From an uncultured Bacteroidales bacterium (lineage in GTDB: Bacteria; Bacteroidota; Bacteroidia; Bacteroidales; Paludibacteraceae), in NCBI GenBank assembly GCA_946406195.1, contig CAMJJT010000004.1, positions 1 to 64,000 on the forward strand: a stretch of 64,000 bases of DNA. The letters run 5' to 3'. Shown piece after piece: positions 19,982 to 29,661 of this stretch. The position numbers and the translations under genes were made by a program. Positions within the stretch are counted from its first letter, which is position 1, and each line of letters opens with the position of its first letter. The notes below the pieces were generated by a model. The model was not told the DNA's origin, did no database searches, and saw only the letters and a list, made by a program, of their open reading frames with translations.

Positions 19982-22453
19982 ATGGTTTTACTTCGTAAAA
20001 CGTTAAAACGTTACATACTACTCTGTACTCTGTATTCTGTACTCTGTACTCCGCTGTTCGCGGCGGCGGATTTTGGGCGGGATACTGTCACGAGCGAATG
20101 GATACGGGAGTGGTACCAGTACGGCGATTTCCGGCATTATATGGATAATCATTGCGACGTGACGACTTATCTGACCGAGACTACGGGCGAATGGAGCACA
20201 CCGGAACCCTATTTCTTTTCTATCAACGGTAACTCTTACCGCTGGAACAAATACTACCTGAACGGTTTTCGTTTGGACAGCCGTGTGGACGCCGGCGGAG
20301 CGTACTACACGCCGGATATGTTCACCCATTCGATGACGATCGATTATAACCGCGGGGCGGTGTATTGGGAGGTGGACAGTGTGGAGGAACCGCATATCCG
20401 TTTGGCGGGGCAGGCAGGAAACGTGGGTGGCTATGGTCCTTTGGCTATCAAACTGTTGAACTTACAGCCCGGCGGTTCGGCAATCAGTCGTTTGGCGGAC
20501 AACCGCCCCAAGCAGTTTCGGCGGCACACGGTAGGAGCCGGAAGTGCGGACCTGCTATACGCTATCCCGATGGGAGAAAGGATGTACAGGCAGCATTTCT
20601 ATGCGGATTACGGCGTTCGAAGACAGCTTCGATTCGATCATACAGGGATAGAAGGTACTTATGATGCGCGATATTATCATGTGCAGTTGGACGGTCAGCT
20701 TCCCTTTGCGCCCAATGCCGCTTTTGACGGATTTTATTATATCCTTCGGGCGGGTCATCGGGCGGACGGATATAGCGAGTTTGGCTATAATGCCAATGAG
20801 ACGGCTTGGCGCACGGAGTGTTCGCTGTCTTTTTATGGAAAGAAATCTTTCGGTCGTGCCGGCGAGTTGACGACCGGATTGACTTATGCGTTGCAGCGTG
20901 ACCAGCATCGCGAGTTGGAGTTCAGCAGGAATATCCTCGATTTGGATGGTGAGGCGTTGAGTCCATGGTATCCGGACGGGCGTACGCACGAGTTGCATTG
21001 GGCGGTTGATTACCGATATGCTATTTTGCCGTGGTTAGGGCTGCATGTGGATGCGTATAACTCGTTCTTTGCTTTCCGTCCCTCGCAAGGCACATGGCGG
21101 AACACGGAGTATCTGCTGGGTGATCACATGGACGCGCCTTTGGCGCTGTATGATTATCAGTGGTCGTCGGGCGCTTTTTGTTCGGGGATGTTAGAGAACA
21201 CGGTGTCTCTGGAGGCTGGTTATCAGGTGTTGCCTTGGATGAGGTTGAGCGGTAGTGTCTCCGCTACGCTGGACGGATTATTGCTGGCAGGCAAATCGAA
21301 AGTGACGCCCTGCTGGGAAGCTAAGGCGGATATCCATATAGAGCCTGTGAGATGGTTTAAGATGGACCTCATCGCCGCTAATTACCGCATTCCTTATACG
21401 TACGACCAGATCCGGTTCATGAGCGATAGTTACTTGAACGGCGAGGTGTATTATGCCGGTTCGAGCACGCTGCTTACTACCACCGGAGGACGGTATCACC
21501 GATGGGGTAAAGGACTTTGGCAGCCCCAATATGTGGCGGTGGATATACCGATTATCTTCACTATCGGACGCCATGAGATCAGTATTCTGTCGTCCTTTAA
21601 GAAATATTACAACACGTGGTCGGTCGGCATGGCGGAGGGGAGTACGGATTCGTTCTATCCGGTGAGCGTGCAGCAGGCGGAGCAGGGGATAACTTATGAT
21701 ATTTACGCCATGAAACCGCAGGAACGCTGTTATGAGGTCACCCGCGCACCCAAGACCGGAGGCGGCGTCTTTGGTACGCCTGTTTTTGCCTCCAACGTCA
21801 TCAAATATACGTACAACGGAAAGAAGGTGTTCTTCTCGCTTAGTTGGCAGAGTTATATCGTCTCCGGTACGTCCGCGTTGGGGAACGGAGCTGCGGCGCA
21901 AGATATCAACGTGCTCAGCGAATCGCTGGCGAGTCCCAATATCGTGTTGGTCAACGCGAATATGCAGCAGTCGGATCCGGGTATCCGATCGCTCGGACGG
22001 CTTAATCAGGACCGCGCTTATATTGCACGCCTTCAGTTAGGCGTCAATATCACGGAAAACTGGCAGCTCAGTCTGAGCGGAAAATTCCGCGACGGAATCG
22101 CTTTTTCTGCCTTCCGCACGCGTGTGGTGAGCGATGATGCCGGCACACAGGCGATTGTATGGAACGCCAACACGCGCGGCATCAATGTGCGCGATAACAA
22201 TTTCGGTAAACGCACCGATTCGTTCTTCAATTTTGACCTGCGTCTCAAGTACCGCGGAACTATCCAAGGCGTGCCTTTTGAGGTACAGGCGATATACTAT
22301 AATGTCTGGGATTTTGCCACGGAGCTGAACGAGTACAATATGTTCTACGACGCTTCTACGGGCAAAGATATGCGCGAAGGTCGTACGCCTCTCAGTCTCT
22401 GTACTCCCCGCGGTCTGATGGTGAATCTGTCGGTGGGGTTGGAGCGAAGATAA
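19982..22453 (+). CDS. TonB-dependent-receptor-like large outer-membrane protein
   Basis: 823 aa, signal peptide, plug-like N-terminus, barrel-like C-terminus ending GLMVNLSVGLERR. Confidence 0.65.
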   Translation: MVLLRKTLKRYILLCTLYSVLCTPLFAAADFGRDTVTSEWIREWYQYGDFRHYMDNHCDVTTYLTETTGEWSTPEPYFFSINGNSYRWNKYYLNGFRLDSRVDAGGAYYTPDMFTHSMTIDYNRGAVYWEVDSVEEPHIRLAGQAGNVGGYGPLAIKLLNLQPGGSAISRLADNRPKQFRRHTVGAGSADLLYAIPMGERMYRQHFYADYGVRRQLRFDHTGIEGTYDARYYHVQLDGQLPFAPNAAFDGFYYILRAGHRADGYSEFGYNANETAWRTECSLSFYGKKSFGRAGELTTGLTYALQRDQHRELEFSRNILDLDGEALSPWYPDGRTHELHWAVDYRYAILPWLGLHVDAYNSFFAFRPSQGTWRNTEYLLGDHMDAPLALYDYQWSSGAFCSGMLENTVSLEAGYQVLPWMRLSGSVSATLDGLLLAGKSKVTPCWEAKADIHIEPVRWFKMDLIAANYRIPYTYDQIRFMSDSYLNGEVYYAGSSTLLTTTGGRYHRWGKGLWQPQYVAVDIPIIFTIGRHEISILSSFKKYYNTWSVGMAEGSTDSFYPVSVQQAEQGITYDIYAMKPQERCYEVTRAPKTGGGVFGTPVFASNVIKYTYNGKKVFFSLSWQSYIVSGTSALGNGAAAQDINVLSESLASPNIVLVNANMQQSDPGIRSLGRLNQDRAYIARLQLGVNITENWQLSLSGKFRDGIAFSAFRTRVVSDDAGTQAIVWNANTRGINVRDNNFGKRTDSFFNFDLRLKYRGTIQGVPFEVQAIYYNVWDFATELNEYNMFYDASTGKDMREGRTPLSLCTPRGLMVNLSVGLERR
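20020..20052 (+). repeat. 7-nt tandem repeat (ACTCTGT) in signal-peptide codons
   Basis: ACTCTGT ACTCTGT ATTCTGT ACTCTGT ACTCC. Confidence 0.95.
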
Positions 22454-23663
22454 ACAGCATCATCACCGCCCATAAAGCGATGCCGTCAAACATGGTAAAG
22501 ACTCCATCGGTGCACATGTTTAGCGCATAAAGAGTAGTAAACAGAAGGGCGGTCTGCCTTTCTTTTTTTTGTGCACATAGCGGAATAGTGAGCCAAGCAA
22601 GTAAGAAGAGCAGAAGACCCGGGATACCGGTTTCTATCAGTTCTTCCAGATATTGGTTGTGCACATGTTTATGGAGGCCTGCCATCGTGAAGCCCCATTC
22701 AAGGTATATATTGTCGATATAATGCGCACTCTGTCCACCTCCGACTCCGTGAGAGAGATAATCGCTTGGGTGTTGTAAAGCGCAGCCGTAGAGGTTTGTG
22801 CGCTCATCATGGTAATAGCTTAACTCGCGCATATGGGCAATCTCACTATAATCGAAAGACCTCATCCGAGGATGAAACGCTAAAAGCGCTACGCCGATCA
22901 GGATACTCGTTATGATGATACTTCCGCCGTATTTGAGCCTGTAGCCCTTCGGCATCTGGCAAAGAATATAAACCAAAGTCATAGCAATCGAGGAAAGGAG
23001 CGCTTGGCGCGAACCTGTCATCAAAGCCGGAAAAAACAAAACGGGGATTATAAGAGCCCAAAGCCACTTCTTCTCTCTATATATATGCACAAATGCCACG
23101 ATCGCCATAAAGAGCGTGGAGCAATAGAAGAGGCGGTGTTTGAAATGCGAAAAATTATCGCTGAAGAACATCCACCAATTGGAATGTTGTGTCCAAGGAC
23201 CTTTTATTGGTAATAGGGTAATCCAATCGGCGTGAAAATACAGCAATGCCATCCAAAAGAGATATATAGGGACGGAAATAAGGCTGCTGAAGACTAAGGT
23301 TTTTCCGGCTTGGCGCCAATTATAATAATCGTTCACTCCCCATAATCCTACCGGTACCAGTGCCCCAAAGGTGATATATCGCTCCATTTGTGCTCCCCAT
23401 GCCACGTGGTCTTCTGCCCAGAGACCCGATACCGCGTGCCATCCATACCATAAACCGAATACGGCAAACGGAATCCATATTTTACTATTGGTAACGCGAT
23501 GTCTGAGAGTGGATGTGTTCAGCCATCTCAGCTCTAAAAACCACGCAATGATCCATGCCACGCAGGCGTACCGCAGAAAGATCTGCGGGAAAGGTAAAAG
23601 AGCTACAACTGCCAAAAACAGCGCATAGTTAACGCGCCCCATGATGTCTTTATATCTGTTCAT
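22392..23663 (-). CDS. O-antigen ligase-like polytopic membrane protein
   Basis: About 10 TM segments with large periplasmic loop (..HPSDYLSHGVGGGQSAHYIDNIYLEWGFTMAGLHKHVHNQYLEELIETGIPGLLLFLLAW), typical of the O-antigen ligase/WaaL family. Confidence 0.75.
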   Translation of the reverse strand: MNRYKDIMGRVNYALFLAVVALLPFPQIFLRYACVAWIIAWFLELRWLNTSTLRHRVTNSKIWIPFAVFGLWYGWHAVSGLWAEDHVAWGAQMERYITFGALVPVGLWGVNDYYNWRQAGKTLVFSSLISVPIYLFWMALLYFHADWITLLPIKGPWTQHSNWWMFFSDNFSHFKHRLFYCSTLFMAIVAFVHIYREKKWLWALIIPVLFFPALMTGSRQALLSSIAMTLVYILCQMPKGYRLKYGGSIIITSILIGVALLAFHPRMRSFDYSEIAHMRELSYYHDERTNLYGCALQHPSDYLSHGVGGGQSAHYIDNIYLEWGFTMAGLHKHVHNQYLEELIETGIPGLLLFLLAWLTIPLCAQKKERQTALLFTTLYALNMCTDGVFTMFDGIALWAVMMLFIFAPTPPTDSPSDRGEYRD

Positions 23664-24963
23664 ATCCCTCTTTCAATAGTTTTAAGCCTTCGTCACCTAT
23701 CCGTTTCAAGCGCGCAAAAGGATCACCCGGTACATGCTTGCGCCAACGAATCCGATTGAGGTCAATCACTTCTATGTGACTGCCATCCTCATTAAACAAT
23801 ATATTCCCTTGCGAGTAATCGCGGTGCCAAACACCCATCGCGCGGAGTTGTGCCGTGAAGCGGCCGATTGCCCGTAGGATCTGTGTGCGGTGTGGAAAAT
23901 CCGGTTGCTTGATCAGGTCGATAAACGTATAGGGACAATCGGATAATCGGCAGGCATACCAGCTCTCGCGCAGGATACCGAGATACTTCACCTCGCGATA
24001 GGCGATAGGCGCAGGCGTCAAGGGACCTAACCGCAAAGCGTTCTCGTAACTGCGGCGTGCTTTGCTCGTGCCAAACCAGCCATACCAGATGCCCCGCAGG
24101 ATATTCGGCGTCTTGAATTGCTTCACCACTACTCCCTCTGTCAGACGCAGTATGTTCCTCCGGGCATCAATGATTTCTCCGTCGGTCCAACGGTCAAAAT
24201 CGCCGACTTGTTTCACAGAGCGGAAGATGTTTAAGAATTTGCTCCAAGAACGATGGTAGTGCAATGGACCGCCTAAGTAACGCTCCATATATGCCCCATG
24301 ACGTTGGTTCACCTCATCCACTACGCGTCGTTTCAACTCGCGGTCTTGAATCCGTTTTGATCCTTTTCTTACGCGGTAGTACAGACGTATCTCAGGCAGT
24401 CGAACGAACTCACCTCCCTGTTCAAACATGGAAAGCCATAATAACCAATCTTCGCGGGCAGGACAACTCTCTACGTACCCCTCTGTCTGATCCCAATCCG
24501 TCCTACGGTACATCGCGCAGGTGTCAATCATGTTCTTACGTGCAAGCAAGGCTTTGCTGAAAGGAGGGAAAGACCATTCGCCTGTTTTGTCTCCAAAGAA
24601 TTCAGCCCTGCAACTTACTACTTTAACTTCTCTTCGTGCCTCTAGAACGCGTATCGCCTCCTCGATATAGAGCGGATGTATACGGTTATCCGCATCCACA
24701 GGCAGGATGTATTCGCCGTGACTAGCCCGAATAGCATTATTCCTTGCCGCAGAAGCACCAGCGTTGGGTTGACTCAAGACGACCACCTCCGGATGATTGT
24801 CCGCAAAGTGCTGCGCAATCGATAAACTATCGTCCGTCGAACCATCATCCATTACGATGACTTCTATCGGGCGGTAGGTGGAAGCCACTACGCTCTCCAA
24901 CGCCTCGCATATATACTGCGCAGCATTATATAAAGGCACTATGACAGATACCAGCGGTTTCAT
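23650..24963 (-). CDS. Family 2 glycosyltransferase fused to a C-terminal LPS-kinase-like (KdkA/WaaP type) domain
   Basis: N-term VSVIVPLYNAAQYICEALESVVASTYRPIEVIVMDDGSTDDS; C-term GVWHRDYSQGNILFNEDGSHIEVIDLNRIRW kinase motifs. Confidence 0.8.
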   Translation of the reverse strand: MKPLVSVIVPLYNAAQYICEALESVVASTYRPIEVIVMDDGSTDDSLSIAQHFADNHPEVVVLSQPNAGASAARNNAIRASHGEYILPVDADNRIHPLYIEEAIRVLEARREVKVVSCRAEFFGDKTGEWSFPPFSKALLARKNMIDTCAMYRRTDWDQTEGYVESCPAREDWLLWLSMFEQGGEFVRLPEIRLYYRVRKGSKRIQDRELKRRVVDEVNQRHGAYMERYLGGPLHYHRSWSKFLNIFRSVKQVGDFDRWTDGEIIDARRNILRLTEGVVVKQFKTPNILRGIWYGWFGTSKARRSYENALRLGPLTPAPIAYREVKYLGILRESWYACRLSDCPYTFIDLIKQPDFPHRTQILRAIGRFTAQLRAMGVWHRDYSQGNILFNEDGSHIEVIDLNRIRWRKHVPGDPFARLKRIGDEGLKLLKEGYEQI

Positions 24964-25661
24964 ATCTTATCGCGGCGTTGGGTGAACTTACGCCAATAAT
25001 AGAGCAAAGGGTTCGTATATTTGAGTCGTTTCCACGGTCGGCTGGAGTGCGGACGATGCAGTACGGGGTTACTGAGTTGCAAGATGTTTTCAAAGCCTAA
25101 TTCGGCGGACTTATGGCTGATGGTTACGTCATACCAATTCTTGGTTTCGTCTAATTGGGAGAAATCATAAGCCTGCAGCAACTCATTCGTCAGTAAGGTA
25201 CAGCAGAAAGAAAGTCTTTTTCGGCAGACACCATCCTCGCGGTAGGTGCGGGCATATTCATAGGGAAAATTAATCTGTCCCTGCTCATCGGTCGTGACAG
25301 CGGCGATCATCCCTACACCCGGTTGTACGGCTCCTATCAAACGCTCGAAAGTGTCCGGTTGCACTACCACATCGCTCTCCACAATGATCAGATGTGCCCC
25401 TCGCTGAAGACATTTGCGTTGGGCATCGATGAGCACGAACCGGTAATTAGGCGAAGGATGCTCCGTATGTTTGCTTATATGTACTACCTCGATGCCTGTC
25501 TCGTCTCGTAGTTGATCTAAGCGCTCCGCATTTTCCGGCGCTGAGAAATCATCGTACACACGCAGCGAAGCGCCGCTCTTGACGATAGCGCGGATAGCCT
25601 CTTCTGTCGTCAGAGGCGAGTCCTTCACCGGCATGATGATATCTATGTGATCGTTTACCAT
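24960..25661 (-). CDS. Glycosyltransferase family 2-type protein
   Basis: IIMPVKDSPLTTEEAIRAIVKSGASLRVYDDFSAPEN..LIIVESDVVVQPDTFERL. Confidence 0.7.
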   Translation of the reverse strand: MVNDHIDIIMPVKDSPLTTEEAIRAIVKSGASLRVYDDFSAPENAERLDQLRDETGIEVVHISKHTEHPSPNYRFVLIDAQRKCLQRGAHLIIVESDVVVQPDTFERLIGAVQPGVGMIAAVTTDEQGQINFPYEYARTYREDGVCRKRLSFCCTLLTNELLQAYDFSQLDETKNWYDVTISHKSAELGFENILQLSNPVLHRPHSSRPWKRLKYTNPLLYYWRKFTQRRDKI

Positions 25662-27136
25662 TTACAGATGATTCCTCTTTTGCTGACGGTTATCTGGGCG
25701 CCAAACGTGTTTCCCCATTGACTACCGGCATCACCGGCTAACTTGATTCCAAAATCCAATCCCCACGCTTGTTCGACATGTTTATAAACCTCTATCAGCC
25801 ATGCGGTATTGGTACTGAGCAGCAGTCGGCTGGTGTTGTCGTTTCCGTAGTTACGTGCGTGGCTCACCATCAAACGGTACTGATACCCGAAGATATCTCC
25901 TCTTACGCCGGCATGGTGTACGCGCACACGACTATTAAGCGTGTGAAGCGTACCATCCGCATTGTAGAGCGGGGAGGTGATAAAAGGTGTACCCATGGAG
26001 CGATAATAAGTATTCCATCCGTTTGCAAACACACTATTCTGATAATATAAGTCATTACCCGCATAGCATAATCCGTCACGGTCGTGCCATGGACCACTCT
26101 GGTCGGTCGTATTCAGGAATTCGTAGGTGAAACCTTGAATGAACGACCAACGAGTCTGTTTCATACTGATTCCCCATAAGCCGTCCGCTCTGTTCTGTCC
26201 CAGTCCGATAAAAGCGAAGTTATCTTCAAAGAAATTCTGCCAATAGACATTCACTTCCCATCCTTTTCCTTTACCGGTGAGCATGAGTTGCTGACTACCT
26301 ACGTGGTTGCCTTGCGCGTTCGTCTGATCATTTCGCATCACCCCGCCGCCTTGTGCCATCAGTACGTGTAGGAAATCGCTCCACCCGCTTCCTATGTCAC
26401 CATAGATGAGGTTGAATCCGCCCCATTGAGCGGCATGGTGAAACTCATAACTGAAGTTAACAGGTAACCGTCCTCCGAACCGCACTGCCGCAAATTTATG
26501 ATGCATATAACTGCCTTTCATATACACATTATCTGCTGCCCAAGCGTGGGTCAGTCCGCCTTTTAACTCGAAATAACCGTAACATCCGGGGAAGGGTACA
26601 TAATGGTCGATGCCGATGGTGATACGCGGCAGAGGATGAGTATTGCCGGAGAATATGAGACTTCCCGAAGAGAGCAGTGTGTCCGAAGTCTCGTAGATCA
26701 TAGGCTTGATGCCGATTGTGAAATCGAAGAGAAAAAGACGTACATGTGCGTAGGCAAGATTCAGATACCCTGTTGCTACACGCCGCTGGAAATCAAATGG
26801 ACTGTTGGCTACCCGAGACTGGAGACGCATCGTAGCTTGTACCGCGAAATCATAATCCCACCATCGTTCTGGGTGTTGGGCGTCTTTGTATATTGCAGCG
26901 CTCAGGTTTCCACTATAAGGACTGCTGCTGATGTCGCCGTGCACGTTGTTTTGCAACCAGAACGGAGCAAAACGACCGCTGGACGCTACCATATGGACGT
27001 GACCTTCATAACGCAAAGTGTCATTGCCGGCAGCTATGCTGTCCCGGATACCGGTAGGCCACCAGCGCCAACTCAACTCACGGGCTTGCAGCACCGTGGT
27101 GAGGAGCAGTAGTATGCAGATGAGTTTAGTTTTCAA
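25655..27136 (-). CDS. Capsule assembly Wzi-family outer-membrane protein
   Basis: Barrel-like sequence with signal peptide; MHHKFAAVRFGGRLPVNFSYEFHHAAQWGG resembles Bacteroidetes Wzi-family proteins. Confidence 0.65.
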   Translation of the reverse strand: MKTKLICILLLLTTVLQARELSWRWWPTGIRDSIAAGNDTLRYEGHVHMVASSGRFAPFWLQNNVHGDISSSPYSGNLSAAIYKDAQHPERWWDYDFAVQATMRLQSRVANSPFDFQRRVATGYLNLAYAHVRLFLFDFTIGIKPMIYETSDTLLSSGSLIFSGNTHPLPRITIGIDHYVPFPGCYGYFELKGGLTHAWAADNVYMKGSYMHHKFAAVRFGGRLPVNFSYEFHHAAQWGGFNLIYGDIGSGWSDFLHVLMAQGGGVMRNDQTNAQGNHVGSQQLMLTGKGKGWEVNVYWQNFFEDNFAFIGLGQNRADGLWGISMKQTRWSFIQGFTYEFLNTTDQSGPWHDRDGLCYAGNDLYYQNSVFANGWNTYYRSMGTPFITSPLYNADGTLHTLNSRVRVHHAGVRGDIFGYQYRLMVSHARNYGNDNTSRLLLSTNTAWLIEVYKHVEQAWGLDFGIKLAGDAGSQWGNTFGAQITVSKRGIICKW

Positions 27137-28112
27137 TATAGTATAATCGGTCGTTTACTTGCCATTCTTCGTCTTCGCCCAAACCAAAATAGGTGCGTCC
27201 GCCGATAGCAAAACATATATGATTAAGAAGCCGTTTGGGCATGATAGCTATATAATGCCATTTGTCCTCCTGCGGATCGTAGCGCAGGAGGTCTTGCAGC
27301 ACTTCTCCGGTGGTGAGCACGCCTCCGTAATGAAATCCGCCGCAAAGGTATATTGCGTCCGAAGAAGCCGCGCTGGCGGCAGTTGTTCGCGTCGGACCCG
27401 GAACAGCCGCGCGCGCTTCCCAATGCGTACCATCCACTAACTCTGCCCACCAGTTAAGGCTAAACCGATGATAACCCGTTCCCATGAAATGACGTCCGGC
27501 ACACGTGCAGCCCGTTCCTCCAAAGGAACGGGTGGGGTAACCGCTGAAACCGACGCCTACATCAATACTGTCCCAACGGTTTTCTGAAATAGTATAGCGG
27601 AACATATCGCGGCGGTAGTTCCAACAAAAACCATAGCCCACATATAACTCGTCATGCCCTGTAAAAGAGGTGGCACAGGCGGTGTAAGCATTCGGGTAAT
27701 CCTGCAAAGGAAGCCATGTGCCGGTAGAAGGCTGATAGGACCACCAATCTTGCAGATAACTGGTGTCCTGACCATATGTGCCGCCGTTATACCCCAAACC
27801 GATATAGACAACATCTCCATCCACGCAAGCCGTCGCATTCACCCGAGGCTGGAGAGGAGTAGTACCTAAGTTCTCCCATGAGTCGGTAACAGGAGTATAG
27901 CGCCATAAGTCATTATGATAAGTCCCTTCTTTGTCGCGTCCGGCAAAGACATAAGCCTGATTGTTCACCACGAAACAAGTAGCACTGGCACGTCCGCCGC
28001 AAGGCATGGAGACTGCTTCATGTACGGGTAGTTCGATCTCAGGTGTATAACGCGAGCAAGCGATAACCAAAATGGCTATGACGGTTAATACTATGCACTT
28101 AAATCGTTTCAA
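27126..28112 (-). CDS. Kelch-repeat lipoprotein
   Basis: Lipobox VIACS; repeated NDLWRYTPVTDSWENL / DWWSYQPSTGTWLPL / RDMFRYTISENRWDSI / DLLRYDPQEDKWHYI. Confidence 0.85.
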   Translation of the reverse strand: MKRFKCIVLTVIAILVIACSRYTPEIELPVHEAVSMPCGGRASATCFVVNNQAYVFAGRDKEGTYHNDLWRYTPVTDSWENLGTTPLQPRVNATACVDGDVVYIGLGYNGGTYGQDTSYLQDWWSYQPSTGTWLPLQDYPNAYTACATSFTGHDELYVGYGFCWNYRRDMFRYTISENRWDSIDVGVGFSGYPTRSFGGTGCTCAGRHFMGTGYHRFSLNWWAELVDGTHWEARAAVPGPTRTTAASAASSDAIYLCGGFHYGGVLTTGEVLQDLLRYDPQEDKWHYIAIMPKRLLNHICFAIGGRTYFGLGEDEEWQVNDRLYYIEN

Positions 28113-28113
28113 A

Positions 28114-28854
28114 TCAGTCTCTGGTTCTTCTCTTCAGTTCAAAATTACGGCCTAAGTAATTCTGGCGTACCACAGGGTTGGCGGCTAATTCTTCGGGTGT
28201 GCCGTGGAAGAGGATTTTTCCTTCGAAAAGGAGGTACGCACGGTCGGTAATCATGAGCGTCTCGTCCACGTTATGGTCGGTAATCAGAATACCGATATTC
28301 TTATCTTTGAGCCGCCAAACGACGTCTTGAATCTCTTGTACGGCAATCGGATCGACACCTGCAAAAGGTTCGTCCAACATGACGAATTTCGGTTCGATAG
28401 CCAAACAACGGGCAATCTCCGTTCTACGGCGTTCCCCACCGCTGAGTCGGTCACCGAGGTTATATCGCACATGAGAGAGGTTGAACTCTTTGATGAGTTG
28501 TTCCAATTTCTCTGCTTGGTACTCTTTGCTGAAATTGGTTAACTCCAGTACTGAACGGATATTATCCTCTACCGTCATCTTGCGGAAGACGCTTGCCTCC
28601 TGCGGCAGATAACCGATACCCATTTTCGCCCGTTTGTACATCGGGAAATTGGTAATGTCGTTTTCATTGAGGAAGATGCGACCGTTATTGGCTGCGACGA
28701 GACCTGTTGTCATGTAGAAAGTTGTGGTCTTTCCGGCGCCATTAGGTCCTAATAAGCCCACGATCTCTCCTTGCTCCAACTCAATGGAGACATCGTTTAC
28801 CACGGTTCGCTTGCCGTATTTCTTTACCAGATGTTCTGTACGTAACTTGTCCAT
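28114..28854 (-). CDS. lptB: LPS export ABC transporter ATP-binding protein
   Basis: Walker [10 protein letters not shown], signature [14 protein letters not shown], LptB-like [21 protein letters not shown]. Confidence 0.93.
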   Translation of the reverse strand: MDKLRTEHLVKKYGKRTVVNDVSIELEQGEIVGLLGPNGAGKTTTFYMTTGLVAANNGRIFLNENDITNFPMYKRAKMGIGYLPQEASVFRKMTVEDNIRSVLELTNFSKEYQAEKLEQLIKEFNLSHVRYNLGDRLSGGERRRTEIARCLAIEPKFVMLDEPFAGVDPIAVQEIQDVVWRLKDKNIGILITDHNVDETLMITDRAYLLFEGKILFHGTPEELAANPVVRQNYLGRNFELKRRTRD

Positions 28855-28899
28855 TTTTTCGTCGTTATAACGTTATTACGTAATTGCGTGATTACGTCA

Positions 28900-29661
28900 T
28901 TACGATAGTTCGAGTTCCACGGGGCAGTGGTCAGAGTGTACTGCCTCGGTTAATATTTTCCCATTTTGGAGTCGGTCTCTCAGGCTCTCGCTGACCCAGA
29001 GATAATCGATGCGCCAGCCTACATTACGAGCGCGAGCGCCGGCTCTCCAGCTCCACCAGCTGTACCGCTCGGCATTTTGGTCAAACACACGGAACGAATC
29101 CACGAGTCCGGTCGCTTCCCAGCGGTCCATCCATTCGCGCTCTTCCGGCAAGAAACCCGACACGCCGATTTGACGTTCCGGATGGTTGATGTCTATGGGT
29201 TTATGGCAGATGTTGTAGTCGCCGCATATCACGAGGTTAGGCCGCTCTTTGCGCAAGTCGTTTACCCAAACGAGAAAATCCTCCAAGAACTCCATCTTGA
29301 AGTCCTGCCGCACATCGCCTGTCGTGCCGCTCGGTATATAAGCATCCACGATTGTCAGATCGCCGAAATCCACCCGCAGGACGCGTCCTTCGCGGTCGTA
29401 CTTGGGATTTCCCATGCCTACGACTACTTTGTCCGGCTCTTGTTTGGTGAAGATACACACGCCTGAGTAGCCTTTCTTCTCCGCTGAGTGGATATAACTA
29501 TGATAGCCGAGTTCCTGAAATGCCATCACATCGATTTGCTCCGGTTGCGCTTTGCTCTCCTGAATGCAAAATACATCGGGGTCTTCGCCCTTTACCCAGT
29601 CCAGCAGCCCTTTGCTGATAGCCGACCGGATTCCATTAAGATTATAGCTGATTATTTTCAT
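28900..29661 (-). CDS. xth: Exodeoxyribonuclease III
   Basis: MKIISYNLNGIRSAISKGL..DVFCIQESKA..GDYNICH..VHSDHCPVELELS. Confidence 0.94.
   Translation of the reverse strand: MKIISYNLNGIRSAISKGLLDWVKGEDPDVFCIQESKAQPEQIDVMAFQELGYHSYIHSAEKKGYSGVCIFTKQEPDKVVVGMGNPKYDREGRVLRVDFGDLTIVDAYIPSGTTGDVRQDFKMEFLEDFLVWVNDLRKERPNLVICGDYNICHKPIDINHPERQIGVSGFLPEEREWMDRWEATGLVDSFRVFDQNAERYSWWSWRAGARARNVGWRIDYLWVSESLRDRLQNGKILTEAVHSDHCPVELELS

Noticed and set aside
27509-27530. CCCGTTCC-TCCAAA-GGAACGGG hairpin in the kelch gene
   Set aside because: Within coding sequence for conserved Gly/Ser residues; likely chance or codon-driven.
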